DNA of 29,908 nucleotides from Fen-549 sp964636655 (GCA_964636655.1 CAZWTK010000023.1:1-29908), one strand, 5' to 3'; numbered from the stretch's first letter, positions 7,395 through 17,296 are shown. Numbers and translations are program-made. Notes: generated by a model from the sequence alone, not told the origin.

Positions 7395-8303
7395 GTGAAG
7401 AACATTCGTCGGTGGGGACCAGGGTTACTCCTGGTCTCCCCGTCGATTGTGCTGATCACGATCTTCGTTTACGGGCTCATCGGCTGGAACATGAAGGTGT
7501 CGACGAGCAACTGGCGTCAGGCGCGACATACCTCGGACTACGTCGGATTCAAGGCCTACACGGAGCTGAACCACGACGAGGCCTGGACGCAGTCCCTGCA
7601 ACACCTTTTGATCTTCACGGTCGTCTTCGCGATCGGGACGCTGCTCATCGGCTGGACGCTTGCGCTACTGCTCGACAAAGGCGTCAAGGGTGAGGGCTTC
7701 TTCCGCTCGATCTTTCTCTTCCCGATGGCGATCTCGTTCATAGCCGTCGGAATCGTCTGGCGCTGGTTGATGAACCCGGCCCCCGGCGACCGCGCCACCG
7801 GGCTAAATGCCGTCCTCGACAAACTCGGGCTACACTCCCTCGCCAACCAGTGGTACATCGACGGTGGCACGATCTTCGGCCTCCATTCCCGGGGCATGGC
7901 GGCGATGGCCTTACCGGCGATCTGGGCCCTGTCGGGTTACATCATGGCGCTTTATCTGGCGGGCTTCCGCGGCGTCCCCGAGGAGTTGCGCGAGGCCGCC
8001 CGCATGGACGGCGCCTCGGAGTTTCGCGTCTACCGGCACGTTGTCTTTCCCCACCTGAGACCGGTAACACTGGCCGCTCTGATCATCATCGGGCACATCT
8101 CGATCAAGGTTTTCGACCTGGTCGTCGCCATTGGAGGCAAACAGACCATCACGGAGACTCCTGCCGTCTACATGTGGAGACAGATCTACGACTACCAGGA
8201 CTACGCGAAGGGCGCCGCGATCGCCACGCTGCTCCTGCTCGGAATCTCTGTCCTGGTGATCCCCTATCTCATCTACACGGTGCGCGCGGAGCGACGATCA
8301 TGA
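7395..8303 (+). CDS. ABC sugar permease, MalF-type
   Basis: This 302-residue integral membrane subunit has six predicted helices, the first near residues 11-31. The EAA loop that docks to the ATPase reads EAARMDGASEFRVYRHVVFPHL at about residues 200-221, as in CUT1 permeases of the MalF/UgpA group. The start is GTG 7395 with GCGGAG about seven bases upstream. Its stop TGA (8301-8303) overlaps the next gene's ATG (8300-8302) as ATGA, so the two permeases are translated together and should form the heterodimeric pore. It lacks the long periplasmic loop of enteric MalF, as is usual outside enterics. Confidence 0.92.
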   Translation: MKNIRRWGPGLLLVSPSIVLITIFVYGLIGWNMKVSTSNWRQARHTSDYVGFKAYTELNHDEAWTQSLQHLLIFTVVFAIGTLLIGWTLALLLDKGVKGEGFFRSIFLFPMAISFIAVGIVWRWLMNPAPGDRATGLNAVLDKLGLHSLANQWYIDGGTIFGLHSRGMAAMALPAIWALSGYIMALYLAGFRGVPEELREAARMDGASEFRVYRHVVFPHLRPVTLAALIIIGHISIKVFDLVVAIGGKQTITETPAVYMWRQIYDYQDYAKGAAIATLLLLGISVLVIPYLIYTVRAERRS

Positions 8304-9190
8304 CCGGCCCAGCCACAACTCCACTTCCCGTATCGGCACTACCGGGACGCAGATCTCCGTGGCCGAAGGTCAAATCGGCGCGTGCGCCCGCTCTCAAGTA
8401 CTCGCTGCTCCTGTTCTTCGCGGTAATCGTCTTGATGCCCGTTTACATCCTCATTGTTACGGGCTTCAAGGGCTCCGCTGAGATCGATCCGAGTCATGCC
8501 TGGTCGCTGCCGAGCGTGTGGACGCTGGATGCCTGGCGCGAGGCCTGGACCCAACTCTCCCCCTCGCTCAAGAACAGCTTTATCCTCGTGATTCCGGCGA
8601 CGATCATCTCGACGCTGCTCGGTTCGATGAACGGATTCGTACTGGCCAAGTGGCGCTTCCCCGGCGCCGACTTCGTCTTCGCCTTCTTCCTGTTCGGGAT
8701 GTTCATCCCCTACCAGGCGGTGATGATCCCGCTGACCCAGCTGCTGACGAATCTCAATATCCCGAGCAATATCCCCCAGCTAATCTTCGCGCACTGCGTC
8801 TACGGCATTCCGATCACGACGCTGATCTTCCGCAACTACTACGCGACGATTCCCGAGGACTTGATGGAAGCTTCTCGGATGGACGGAGCAGGAATGTTGC
8901 GAACGCTCCGCTCGGTCGTGTTGCCGATCTCGATCCCGGCCTTCGTGGTCACTGCGATCTGGCAGTTCACCTCGATCTGGAACGACTTCCTGTTCGCCGT
9001 GTTCATCGTCACCGACCCGGCCAAGTACCCGGTGACCGTTGCCCTGAACAACACGACCGGCTCGCTCGTATCGCCCTACAACCTGCAGATGTCGGCATCG
9101 CTACTCGCATCCTTGCCGACCCTTGTCGTCTACATTCTCCTCGGCCGCTACTTCATGCGTGGACTGATGGCCGGGGCGCTGAAAGGCTGA
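8300..9190 (+). CDS. ABC sugar permease, MalG-type
   Basis: This 296-residue second pore subunit has six hydrophobic helices and an EAA loop reading EASRMDGAGMLRTLRSVVLP, then PAFVVTAIWQFTSIWNDFLFA typical of MalG/UgpE-type CUT1 permeases. The N-terminal 35 residues are polar and proline-rich, hence cytosolic. I chose ATG 8300, which overlaps the preceding TGA, over an upstream extension in the same frame to 7850 that only shadows the first permease. The ATPase gene follows after four bases. Confidence 0.92.
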   Translation: MTGPATTPLPVSALPGRRSPWPKVKSARAPALKYSLLLFFAVIVLMPVYILIVTGFKGSAEIDPSHAWSLPSVWTLDAWREAWTQLSPSLKNSFILVIPATIISTLLGSMNGFVLAKWRFPGADFVFAFFLFGMFIPYQAVMIPLTQLLTNLNIPSNIPQLIFAHCVYGIPITTLIFRNYYATIPEDLMEASRMDGAGMLRTLRSVVLPISIPAFVVTAIWQFTSIWNDFLFAVFIVTDPAKYPVTVALNNTTGSLVSPYNLQMSASLLASLPTLVVYILLGRYFMRGLMAGALKG

Positions 9191-9194
9191 ACGC

Positions 9195-10441
<1,247 letters not shown>

Positions 10442-10445
<4 letters not shown>

Positions 10446-12616
10446 TGCCCGATCTTCTCGAGCGGCGCGTACTCGAGCATCAGCCGCCGCTCGCTCCGCT
10501 CACCGGCGAAGCGCACGGTCACGACGCCGCCCGGCTCGATCCGGGTGACCACTCCCTCGCCGAGGCTGGAGTGGCGCACCGAGTCGCCCGTTGCCAGCTC
10601 GGGCAGATCGATGCGCGGCGTGGCACCGCTCTCGGCCGGCGGCTTGTAGCCCGACCATGAGGAGGCCCGCAGGCGCTCGCGCTTGATCCAGCGCTCGGGC
10701 AGCTCGTCGAGGAAGCGCGAGGGCAGGTTGTAGTCGTGGCGGCCGTAGAGCGAGCGGGAGGAGGCGTGAGTGAGCGTGAGCCGCTCCATGGCCCTGGTCA
10801 TGCCGACGTAGCAGAGGCGCCGTTCCTCCTCTACCCCCTGCTCCTCGATCGAGCGGGAGTGCGGGAAGATCCCCTCCTCCATGCCGATGATGAAGACGAC
10901 GCGGTACTCGAGCCCCTTGGCGTTGTGCAGAGTCATCAGGGTGACGTCGCTTCGCTCCTCGGCCAGCGCGTCTGAGTCGGAGAAGAGCGAGATCTCCTGC
11001 AGGAACTCGGCCAGAGCCGGGCGGTCGTCACGGGCCGCGAACTCGCGCGCCACGCCGACCAGCTCCTCGAGGTTCTCGATCCTGCCGGCCGACTCGACCG
11101 TGCGCTCGGCCCGGAGCGACTCCAGGTAGCCACTTCGCTCTAGCACCGCCTCGACGAGCTCCGGCAGCTCCAGCTCCTGCGCCGCCGACTGAAGCGACTG
11201 GATCAGCGTGTGGAAGCCCTTGACCGCGCGCAGCGAGGCGCCCGAGACCCCCGCCTCCTCGGCCCGTCCGAGCGCCTGCCAGAGCGAGATCTCCTGGGCG
11301 TCGGCGAAGGCTCCGAGCCTGGCCAGCGTCGTCGAGCCGACTCCCCGGCGCGGCCGGTTGGCGATGCGAAGCAGCGAGACGACGTCGAGTGGGTTGTCGA
11401 TCACCTGCAGATAGGCGACCAGATCCTTGATCTCGGCCCGCTCGTAGAAGCGCGGACCGCCGATCACCCGGTAGCCGATCTCCTGGCGCACGAGCACGTC
11501 CTCGAGGACGCGCGACTGGGCATTGGTGCGGTAGAAGACGGCGATCTCGGAGCCCGAGTAGCCCTCGTCTGCCAGAGCGGCGATCGTGGCGGCCACGTAG
11601 CGCGCCTCGGCGTGCTCGTCCTCGACTTCCACCACCTGCACGGGCTCACCGTCGCCCAGCTCCGACCAGAGCCTCTTCTCCTTGCGCTCGCGGTTTTGCA
11701 CGATGACGCCGTTTGCCGCCTCGAGGATCGACATGGTCGAGCGGTAGTTCTGCTCGAGCGCGATCTGGCGCGCCTCGCCGAAGTCGCGCTCGAACTCGAG
11801 GATGTTGCGGATGTCCGCTCCCCGGAACGCGTAGATCGACTGATCCGGATCGCCGACTGCGAAAACATTCTTGTGCTTGGCCGCGAGTAGCTGCAGCAGC
11901 CGATACTGGGCGTGGTTGGTGTCCTGGTACTCGTCCACCAGCACGTAGCGAAAGGCCTTCTGCCAACGTTGGAGCGCTTCCGGGAAGCGCTCCAACGCCT
12001 GCACGGTCAGGTAGAGCAGATCGTCGAAGTCGAGCGCGCTCGCCGAGAAGAGCTTGCGCTGATAGAGCTCGTAAACCTCGGCAACGGTGCGGTCGTAGAA
12101 GGAGGAAACACGGGCCAGGTACTCGTCGGGGCCGACGAGGCGGTTCTTGGCGTTCGAGATCTGGGAGTGGATGCCGCGCGGGGGAAAGCGCTTGGGGTCG
12201 CGCTCCAGCTCCTCCAGGCAGATCTTGACCAGCCTGACCTGGTCGGGCTGGTCGTAGATGGTGAAGCTGGAGCGGTAGCCGAGGCGCGGAATCTCCGAGC
12301 GCAGGATGCGGCCGCAGGCGGCGTGAAAGGTCATGATCCAGGCGCGCTCGACCGCCCGGCCGAGCAGCGCGACGAGGCGCGAGCGCATCTCCCCCGCAGC
12401 CCGGTTGGTAAAGGTGATGGCCAGGATCTCGTTCGGCCTGACGCCGCAGGCGCGGATCAGGTGGGCGACTCGATAGGTGAGCACACGCGTCTTGCCCGAG
12501 CCGGCGCCGGCGACGACGAGCAGCGGCCCCTCGGTGGACATGACCGCATCGCGCTGCGCCTCGTTCAGCTCGGCCAGATAGTCCTCGGGGAAGGAAGCGG
12601 TAACCACTTCGCCCAT
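10442..12616 (-). CDS. pcrA: UvrD/PcrA-type DNA helicase
   Basis: This 724-residue superfamily-1A 3'-5' helicase acts in nucleotide excision repair, mismatch repair and clearing of recombinase or stalled polymerase. Motifs in order: LNEAQRDAV (Q motif, 17-25), GAGSGKT (Walker A, 37-43), TFTNRAAGEMRSRL (Ia), VDEYQDTN (II), GDPDQSIYAFRGA (III), LEQNYRS (IV), VTLMTLHNAKGLEYRVVF (V) and YVGMTRAMERL (VI). A C-terminal Tudor-like domain (SVRHSSLGEGVVTRIE) that contacts RNA polymerase in PcrA is present. The start is ATG 12614-12616 (MGEVVTASF); an open frame reaching 13411 is only a shadow of the ECF S-component gene. Convergent overlap with the ABC ATPase is confined to the stop codons. Confidence 0.96.
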
Positions 12617-12780
12617 GCTATCCGCGCTTGCGCAGTGCGCTCGGCGGACTCTGTCTTCGGCGCCCGGCGGGCTGGCGAAAAGGCACAGTCTTGGCACGCT
12701 TCGGGCTCGGATTCGGGACTTAGTCGCAGTTACGATCGCAGCAGGGAGGAGGTTGGTGCACCTGCGGGCCGCGCGTACGC

Positions 12781-13488
12781 TTATCCGCCGGCCTCTTTCC
12801 CGTGCACCGGTGCGTCGTCCCAGACGATCTCGGTGTGCAGGCGGCGGCCGAAGCGCTCGAGCATGCGAACCAACTCGGGCCCAGCCGCGAGCGCAATCGC
12901 AAACGAGCCGAGCGCATGGGCGAGCGTGAAGGGAAAGCCCGCCGTGAGCGAGACCGTCAAACCGGCCCAGCTGTGCGCGTAGCGGTACCACCAGTCGCTC
13001 ACGTCCATCGCGGTCGAGAAGCCGTAGGAGAGAAGCGCGCAGAGCAGCGCGAAGGCGAGCCGGCGACGAAAGAGCGAGCCCGCGAGCGCCCCGCCCGCGC
13101 CGCAAAGCGCCCAGAGGGCCATCTGCCAGGGTGTCCAGGGCCCCTGGATGAGGAAGAAGTTGGAGACGAGCGCCCCCAGAGCCCCCACCGATACGCCGAT
13201 CCTCAGCCCGAAGGCGGCGCCACTCGCCACGATGATGACGGTCATCGGCTGAACACCCGGAAAGGGATGGAAGAGCAAGCGCCCGGCAACGGCGATTCCC
13301 GTCAAGGTCGCGATCAACGCCACCTCCTTGGCTGAGTCGGGGCCTGACTCGACGAAGGCACCTAGAGCGAGTGCCAAGGCGACGCCCAGCGCAATCGCGG
13401 CCATGACCCACTGCCCGCTGAGAAATCCGAGCGCCAGCGCGAAAGCGGCCACCAGCAGAGCGAGCCCGTAGCCAAGCCAGCTACGCAC
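12781..13488 (-). CDS. ECF transporter S component, probably for cobalamin
   Basis: This 235-residue membrane protein with about six helices is the substrate-binding subunit of an energy-coupling-factor importer. It shows FPGVQPMTVIIVASGAAFG and SNFFLIQGPWTPWQM, blocks I associate with actinobacterial S components of this kind, and it sits directly after the EcfA gene. The cobalamin riboswitch at the head of the operon and the two DUF4430 proteins make vitamin B12 or another corrinoid the likely substrate, as for the CbrT type of S component; substrate choice rests on context. The start is GTG 13486-13488, overlapping the EcfA stop by 8 bases. It is the last gene of the operon; 164 bases separate it from pcrA, which may have its own promoter there. 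Confidence 0.8.
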   Translation of the reverse strand: MRSWLGYGLALLVAAFALALGFLSGQWVMAAIALGVALALALGAFVESGPDSAKEVALIATLTGIAVAGRLLFHPFPGVQPMTVIIVASGAAFGLRIGVSVGALGALVSNFFLIQGPWTPWQMALWALCGAGGALAGSLFRRRLAFALLCALLSYGFSTAMDVSDWWYRYAHSWAGLTVSLTAGFPFTLAHALGSFAIALAAGPELVRMLERFGRRLHTEIVWDDAPVHGKEAGG

Positions 13489-14854
13489 CTGTCAGCACCC
13501 CCTGCTCGCCTAGCGAGACGACACGGTCGGCGACGCTGCGCGCGAAGGCGAGATCGTGGCTGACGAGCAGCGTTGCCCGGCCGGCCGCGCCGGCCCGAAG
13601 CATCTCCCCCAGCTCCCGCTTCCGCTCGGGATCGACGCCGCGCGTGGGCTCGTCGAGGACGAGCAGGTCGGGCTCGGTTGCCAGCACGGCGGCCAACCCC
13701 AGGCGCTCGCGCTCGCCGCTGGAGAGATCGCGCGGGTGGCGCCGCTCACGTTCTCCCAACCCAAGCTCGGTCAGCCAGCGATGCGCCCGTGGTAGATCGC
13801 CTTCGATTCCCAGCGCAACCTCGTCCTCGGCTCGCTCGCAAACTACGTAGCGGCCCGGATCCTGCGAGAGGTAGCCGGCGCGGCCGCGGCACACTGCCCG
13901 TCCCTCCTGCGTTTCGAGCAAGCCGCAGGCCAGCTTGGCCAGAGTCGTCTTTCCGCTGCCGTTCGGTCCGGCCAGCGCGACCACCTCGCCGCGCCGCAAC
14001 TCGAGCGAGACATTCTCCAACACCGGGATCCCAGGCCGGTACGCATATCCGATCCCCTCCATCTCGCAGATCGCGTCGCCCGGATCGTCGACTCGTCTCG
14101 CCGCAGGCTTGAAGGGATCGACGAACGCCGCCGCGTTCTCCCCCAGCCACGCGATCGCTCGATCTCGCCGCGCGTCGAGTAGTAGGCGCCCCCGCTCGAG
14201 GAAGAGAACACGATCGCAGATCTCCAGTGGTAGAGCCGGGCGCTGCTCGCTCAGCACAACCGCCATTCCACGCTCGCGCGCCAGTTCCTCGACGAACCCT
14301 AGAAAGGCCGCGGCGCCTTCCGGGTCGAGTTGAGAGGTCGGCTCGTCGAGTAGTAGCAGTTGCGGCTCTAGCGCCAGCGCCGAGGCGAGGCAGACGCGCT
14401 GCAGCTCGCCGCCCGAGAGATCGCGAGTCGACCGATCGAGCAGATGCTCGGCGCCGACCGCACCGAGCGAGGAAGCCGCTCTCCGCGCCACCTCGCGGGG
14501 CGCCAGACCGAGATTCTCGGGGCCGAAGGAGACCTCGCTCGACACCCGCTCGAAGACGATCTGATCCTCTGGATCCTGAAAGAGGGTCGCCACGGTTCCC
14601 GCCAGGGCGGCCGGCGCCGCCTTGCGCGTATCGAGACCGGCGACAGTGACCGAGCCCGAGAAGCGTCCACCGTGAAAGTGCGGGACGAGCCCCGCCAACG
14701 CCCTCAGCAACGTGGACTTGCCCGAGCCCGAACACCCGAGTACGAGCGCGACTTCGCCCCGCTCGAGCTCCAGCGAGATATCGCTGAGCGCTGGTGACTC
14801 GCCGCCGGGATAGGCGAAGGCGACTCTCTCGACTCGAGCGATCCGCGTACTCAT
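13481..14854 (-). CDS. ECF transporter ATPase with two fused ABC domains
   Basis: This 457-residue protein has two complete nucleotide-binding domains in one chain, replacing the separate EcfA1 and EcfA2. Domain 1 has GCSGSGKST, LFQDPEDQIVF (the Q-loop sequence typical of CbiO/EcfA), DLSGGELQRV and LLLDEPTSQLDP; domain 2 has GPNGSGKTT, DLSSGERERLG and LVLDEPTRGVDP. It powers the importer through EcfT. The start is probably ATG 14852-14854 (MSTRIARVER); GTG four codons upstream in frame is an alternative. The open frame further up to 15013 reads through palindromic repeats and is not coding. The stop overlaps the S-component start, while the gap to ecfT is 149 bases, the only loose junction in the operon. 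Confidence 0.92.
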   Translation of the reverse strand: MSTRIARVERVAFAYPGGESPALSDISLELERGEVALVLGCSGSGKSTLLRALAGLVPHFHGGRFSGSVTVAGLDTRKAAPAALAGTVATLFQDPEDQIVFERVSSEVSFGPENLGLAPREVARRAASSLGAVGAEHLLDRSTRDLSGGELQRVCLASALALEPQLLLLDEPTSQLDPEGAAAFLGFVEELARERGMAVVLSEQRPALPLEICDRVLFLERGRLLLDARRDRAIAWLGENAAAFVDPFKPAARRVDDPGDAICEMEGIGYAYRPGIPVLENVSLELRRGEVVALAGPNGSGKTTLAKLACGLLETQEGRAVCRGRAGYLSQDPGRYVVCERAEDEVALGIEGDLPRAHRWLTELGLGERERRHPRDLSSGERERLGLAAVLATEPDLLVLDEPTRGVDPERKRELGEMLRAGAAGRATLLVSHDLAFARSVADRVVSLGEQGVLTGA

Positions 14855-14876
14855 CGTCCGGCTCACCGTCTCGCCC

Positions 14877-14911
14877 GGACTTGTCCCGGTGCCAGGCACG
14901 GGGACATGGCC
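14877..14911. repeat. REP-like palindrome, copy 1
   Basis: The core GTCCCGGTGCC-A-GGCACGGGGAC (14883-14905) is an inverted repeat with one mismatched pair, flanked by partly matching GGACTT/ATGGCC. The GTGCCAGGCAC centre recurs at 17933-17943 and, as GTGCCTGGCAC, at 17732-17742. It lies between ecfT and ecfA. Confidence 0.7.
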
Positions 14912-14965
14912 GGAACGGCCGTTTATGCCGCGTTTGCAGGCGGTTAGCACTCGCCTCGTTCGAGA

Positions 14966-14983
14966 GGGACAGGTCCCTGTCCC
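14966..14983. repeat. Second GGGACA/TGTCCC inverted repeat in the ecfT-ecfA gap
   Basis: GGGACA (14966-14971) and TGTCCC (14978-14983) are inverted around GGTCCC. Together with copy 1 it makes most of the 149-base spacer potentially structured in the operon mRNA. It shares the GGGACA/TGTCCC ends with the other repeats and may be a degenerate member of the same family. Confidence 0.5.
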
Positions 14984-15003
14984 GGGTCGTTTCTGGACAG
15001 TGG

Positions 15004-15612
15004 TTAGAGCCATAGCAGCGACGAGACGACGAGCACGATAGAAAGCACGAGCGCGGCCCGTTCGCGCCAGCTGAACCTAGCTCGCACCACGTGCGAGCGA
15101 CCGGGGCGGCCGTAGCCGCGCGCTTCCATCGACTCGGCCAGTGTGAGCGCCCGTTCCAGCGAGCTGGCCACGAGCGGCGCCAGTAAGCGCGACCGTCCAC
15201 GCAGCCCCTCGACCTCGACGCCGCGACCGCGCAGCGCCTCGACAAAGCCGGCGGCGTCGCGCTCGAGCGTGGGAATGAGCCTGGTCGCGAGCGCCACGGT
15301 GAGTACCGAGCGCCGGGCCAACCTGCTCTCGCGCACGAGCCGGTCTTGGTCGAGCCTGAGCGCCCAGAGTGCAAACGCAAGCGCTACGGTCGCCAACCGA
15401 AGCGTCTGTATCGCTCCGGCCGCCAGCTCTTCGCTGGTTACGTCGATCGAGCCGAGTACCGGCAATATCGGGCCGTTCCAGAGCGGATGACTGCCCGTGT
15501 GCGCAGTCAGCGGCCAGATCAGAAAGAGCCCGAATGACGACACAGCGATACCGAGCAGGAAGAGGCGTGCGCGCCGCCAGGAGGTCTCGAGCAGAAGCAA
15601 AAGCAGCGCCAC
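15004..15612 (-). CDS. ecfT: ECF transporter transmembrane subunit EcfT, abnormal 5' end
   Basis: The 202 residues after GTG 15612 fit EcfT/CbiQ: hydrophobic N-terminal helices, then two coupling helices with the Ala-Arg-Gly motifs EALRGRG and MEARGYG, which grip the two ATPase domains. This start is poor: no ribosome binding site precedes it and it lies inside the first membrane segment. The same frame reads EcfT-like sequence upstream (ALALLGACVVAELIASHP) as far as TGA 15697-15699, and beyond that TGA is ATG 15712-15714 five codons earlier. Between the TGA and 15612 there is no ATG, GTG or TTG start in frame. So the gene is a nonsense-interrupted ecfT, a recoded one, or a sequence error. 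It also overlaps the upstream DUF4430 frame by 94 bases. Confidence 0.75.
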   Translation of the reverse strand: MALLLLLLETSWRRARLFLLGIAVSSFGLFLIWPLTAHTGSHPLWNGPILPVLGSIDVTSEELAAGAIQTLRLATVALAFALWALRLDQDRLVRESRLARRSVLTVALATRLIPTLERDAAGFVEALRGRGVEVEGLRGRSRLLAPLVASSLERALTLAESMEARGYGRPGRSHVVRARFSWRERAALVLSIVLVVSSLLWL

Positions 15613-16421
15613 GGCGAGGAGTACCAGTGAAAGCGGATGACTCGCGATGAGCTCCGCAACGACGCAGGCGCCGAGCAGAGCCAGCGCGCTCGCAGGTCAC
15701 ACGACGAGCTCCATCCCGCCGCCTGATAGCGCCGGCGAACCAGAGTCGGATCGCGAGCCAGCGATCGGGCGAAGGTCCGGCCGCTGACGACGAAGCGCAC
15801 CGGCTCGCCCGCCCGATCGCCGCTGCGTAACTCGGCGACCGCGCCGGCCCGTCCGCTAGTGACGACGAGCAGATTCGCCGCCGGGGCAACGGGCCGACCA
15901 ACCGCCGCTACCGAGCGGGCGCGAACGACCCTGGCCAGCGCGTGTGCCTCGGCGCTGAGCCCGTGGCCGAAGCGAACCGCCGCCGCCCGACGCTTCCCGT
16001 TGTAGCCGTGTAAAAACGGCTCGGGGAAGGCGCCGACTACCACCGGTACCCGTTCGGAACCGTGCCAGGAGCGGTAGTCCCACCACTCCACGTCGCCGGC
16101 GCGGAGCCGGTAGGAGGCCGCGCCGCGATCGGCCTCGTAGCCGTTGACAAAGAAGAACCAGTCACGCTGGTGCAGCCGCGAGCCCGCGACACCGTCGATC
16201 TCTTTGACGAAGGCGCCGCCGTAGCCGGTCTTGCTTTCGGCGAGCCGATCGAGCCCCTGTAACGCGGTCAGCCCGGCGGGAACTTCCCCGCTGTCGAGCA
16301 CTGTCGCGCCACGGTCGCGTGTGATCCAGACCTGCGCCTTGCCCGTCTCCCCCTGGCCGCAACCGCCTAGACCGACCGCGACCAGGAGAATCAGACAAAG
16401 CGAGATGCGGAAACGGTTCAC
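15519..16421 (-). CDS. DUF4430 lipoprotein, probable extracellular corrinoid binder
   Basis: The 300-residue frame begins with a lipoprotein signal (VNRFRISLCLILLVAVGLGGC; lipobox Cys near residue 21). A DUF4430 domain follows: YGGAFVKEIDG, RDWFFFVNGYEAD and a Trp-Trp strand. DUF4430 is related to the C-terminal domain of the eukaryotic B12 carriers intrinsic factor and transcobalamin. A second, unassigned region spans about 130-245. I chose GTG 16419-16421 because it overlaps the preceding TGA as GTGA; the longer frame to 16463 runs into the upstream gene. The last 60-70 residues (after RRRYQAAG) are rich in Ser, Arg, Cys and Trp and are read out of frame over ecfT, so the true C-terminus may lie near 15700. 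Confidence 0.82.
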   Translation of the reverse strand: MNRFRISLCLILLVAVGLGGCGQGETGKAQVWITRDRGATVLDSGEVPAGLTALQGLDRLAESKTGYGGAFVKEIDGVAGSRLHQRDWFFFVNGYEADRGAASYRLRAGDVEWWDYRSWHGSERVPVVVGAFPEPFLHGYNGKRRAAAVRFGHGLSAEAHALARVVRARSVAAVGRPVAPAANLLVVTSGRAGAVAELRSGDRAGEPVRFVVSGRTFARSLARDPTLVRRRYQAAGWSSSCDLRARWLCSAPASLRSSSRVIRFHWYSSPWRCFCFCSRPPGGAHASSCSVSLCRHSGSF

Positions 16422-17074
16422 GGCAAGGCGTTGGAGCGGACGGCGCCGCGCAGCGTCGCCCACACGAGCGAGCCGGCGTGGGCTCTAATGCACGCTCGTC
16501 CCTTCTTCGTCTTGACGGCTCGCCTCGAGCCGACGCGAAGAACCGCACCGAGCGCCCGGGTGCTCACGCCCTTGTCGTCCTGGGCCGAGACGGCGTAGCA
16601 GTAGAGCTTCTTGTGGCTACGCCGTACTCGAGTGCGCTCGGAGCGGCTGAGCTTGCTGCGGGTGAGCGAAAGCGTCTTCGGGCCGGCGAAGGTCACCGGA
16701 TCGAAGCCGGCCCAGTACCAGAGCACGCGGGCACCGCTCCGGAGCGTCACCTGACCGGCACCGACCGGCGGCAGCTTCCCGTTGACCTTGAACATCCAGC
16801 CACCCGCGCTGGTCGCCGGGTAGAGGCCGATCTGGTCGACGTAGGAGCCCAGCGAGCCGGTGACCAAGTGGTAGTAGAACTCCCCCTTGTTCGCCGCGGC
16901 GACGAGCGCGTCGAGCGCGGTCGAGGCGACCTGCAAGCGAGGCCTGGTGGGGCCGTAGATATTCCGCGTCTTTCCCTCAACCCGCACGGACACCGAGACG
17001 GCACCCGCCAGCGGCGCGAAGACTCCGGCCAGGACGACAGAGACGACGACTGTGACGAGAATGCGCTTTCGCAC
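16418..17074 (-). CDS. Secreted DUF4430 protein, first gene of the B12 operon
   Basis: The 218-residue protein has a signal peptide (MRKRILVTVVVSVVLAGVF, cleavage probably after APLAGA near residue 25) but no lipobox, so it should be released or cell-wall-associated. DUF4430 follows: a helix with ALDALVAAANKGEF, IGLYPATSAGGWMFKVNGKLPPVGAGQVTL and VLWYWAGFDPVT, the Trp/Tyr strand of the domain. The basic C-terminal third contains two Cys (YCYAV and RACIRAH) that could form a disulfide. The start is GTG 17072-17074 with a strong AAGGGAGG (17086-17079). It is the first gene after the cobalamin riboswitch, and its stop overlaps the next start. A role as a B12-capturing protein is inferred from domain and context. 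Confidence 0.85.
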   Translation of the reverse strand: MRKRILVTVVVSVVLAGVFAPLAGAVSVSVRVEGKTRNIYGPTRPRLQVASTALDALVAAANKGEFYYHLVTGSLGSYVDQIGLYPATSAGGWMFKVNGKLPPVGAGQVTLRSGARVLWYWAGFDPVTFAGPKTLSLTRSKLSRSERTRVRRSHKKLYCYAVSAQDDKGVSTRALGAVLRVGSRRAVKTKKGRACIRAHAGSLVWATLRGAVRSNALP

Positions 17075-17103
17075 GAATCCTCCCTTCCTCGAGGGGTCCG
17101 GTT

Positions 17104-17262
17104 GCGACGAGCGACAGGTCTTCTGACTCGGGGCGCCCTCCCTCGCCGCCTTCCCAGCCCGAGGGCCAGTGACCGCGCGCTCTGCGCGTTGGCAAAGGAG
17201 CGTCTCCCCTTACAGCGGCGGGACCGTCCCGGACTTGCACCGGGTTCCCTAACCGCTCGCCG
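17104..17262 (-). ncRNA. Cobalamin (AdoCbl-type) riboswitch
   Basis: The minus strand carries the conserved blocks in order: AGGGAACCCGGTGCAAGTCC, GGTCCCGCCGCTGTAAGGGG, CACTGG, GGGAAGG and the B12 box GAGTCAGAAGACCTGTC. A closing stem P1 pairs CGAGCG (17259-17254) with CGCTCG (17113-17108). The 3' edge lies about 20 bases before the Shine-Dalgarno of the first DUF4430 gene, and CCCCTC between them can pair with part of that purine run, so control of translation initiation is likely, although termination cannot be excluded. B12 binding should shut off the operon. The 5' edge is close to the divergent VanZ gene, so its promoter must overlap that gene's start. Confidence 0.95.
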
Positions 17263-17296
17263 TTATGTGCGGGCGAGCCTATCATGGCCGCCGGTC

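Noticed and set aside
12617..13411. N-terminal extension of the pcrA frame
   Set aside because: The extra 265 codons shadow the ECF S-component gene; the helicase begins properly at MGEVVTASF.
14855..15013. N-terminal extension of the EcfA frame
   Set aside because: It reads through palindromic repeats and yields low-complexity sequence with no homology to ABC ATPases.
15077..15901. Minus-strand frame of 274 codons across ecfT and DUF4430
   Set aside because: Arginine-rich shadow; considered as an alternative ecfT start (GTG within CGTGTGACC) but the product is not hydrophobic.
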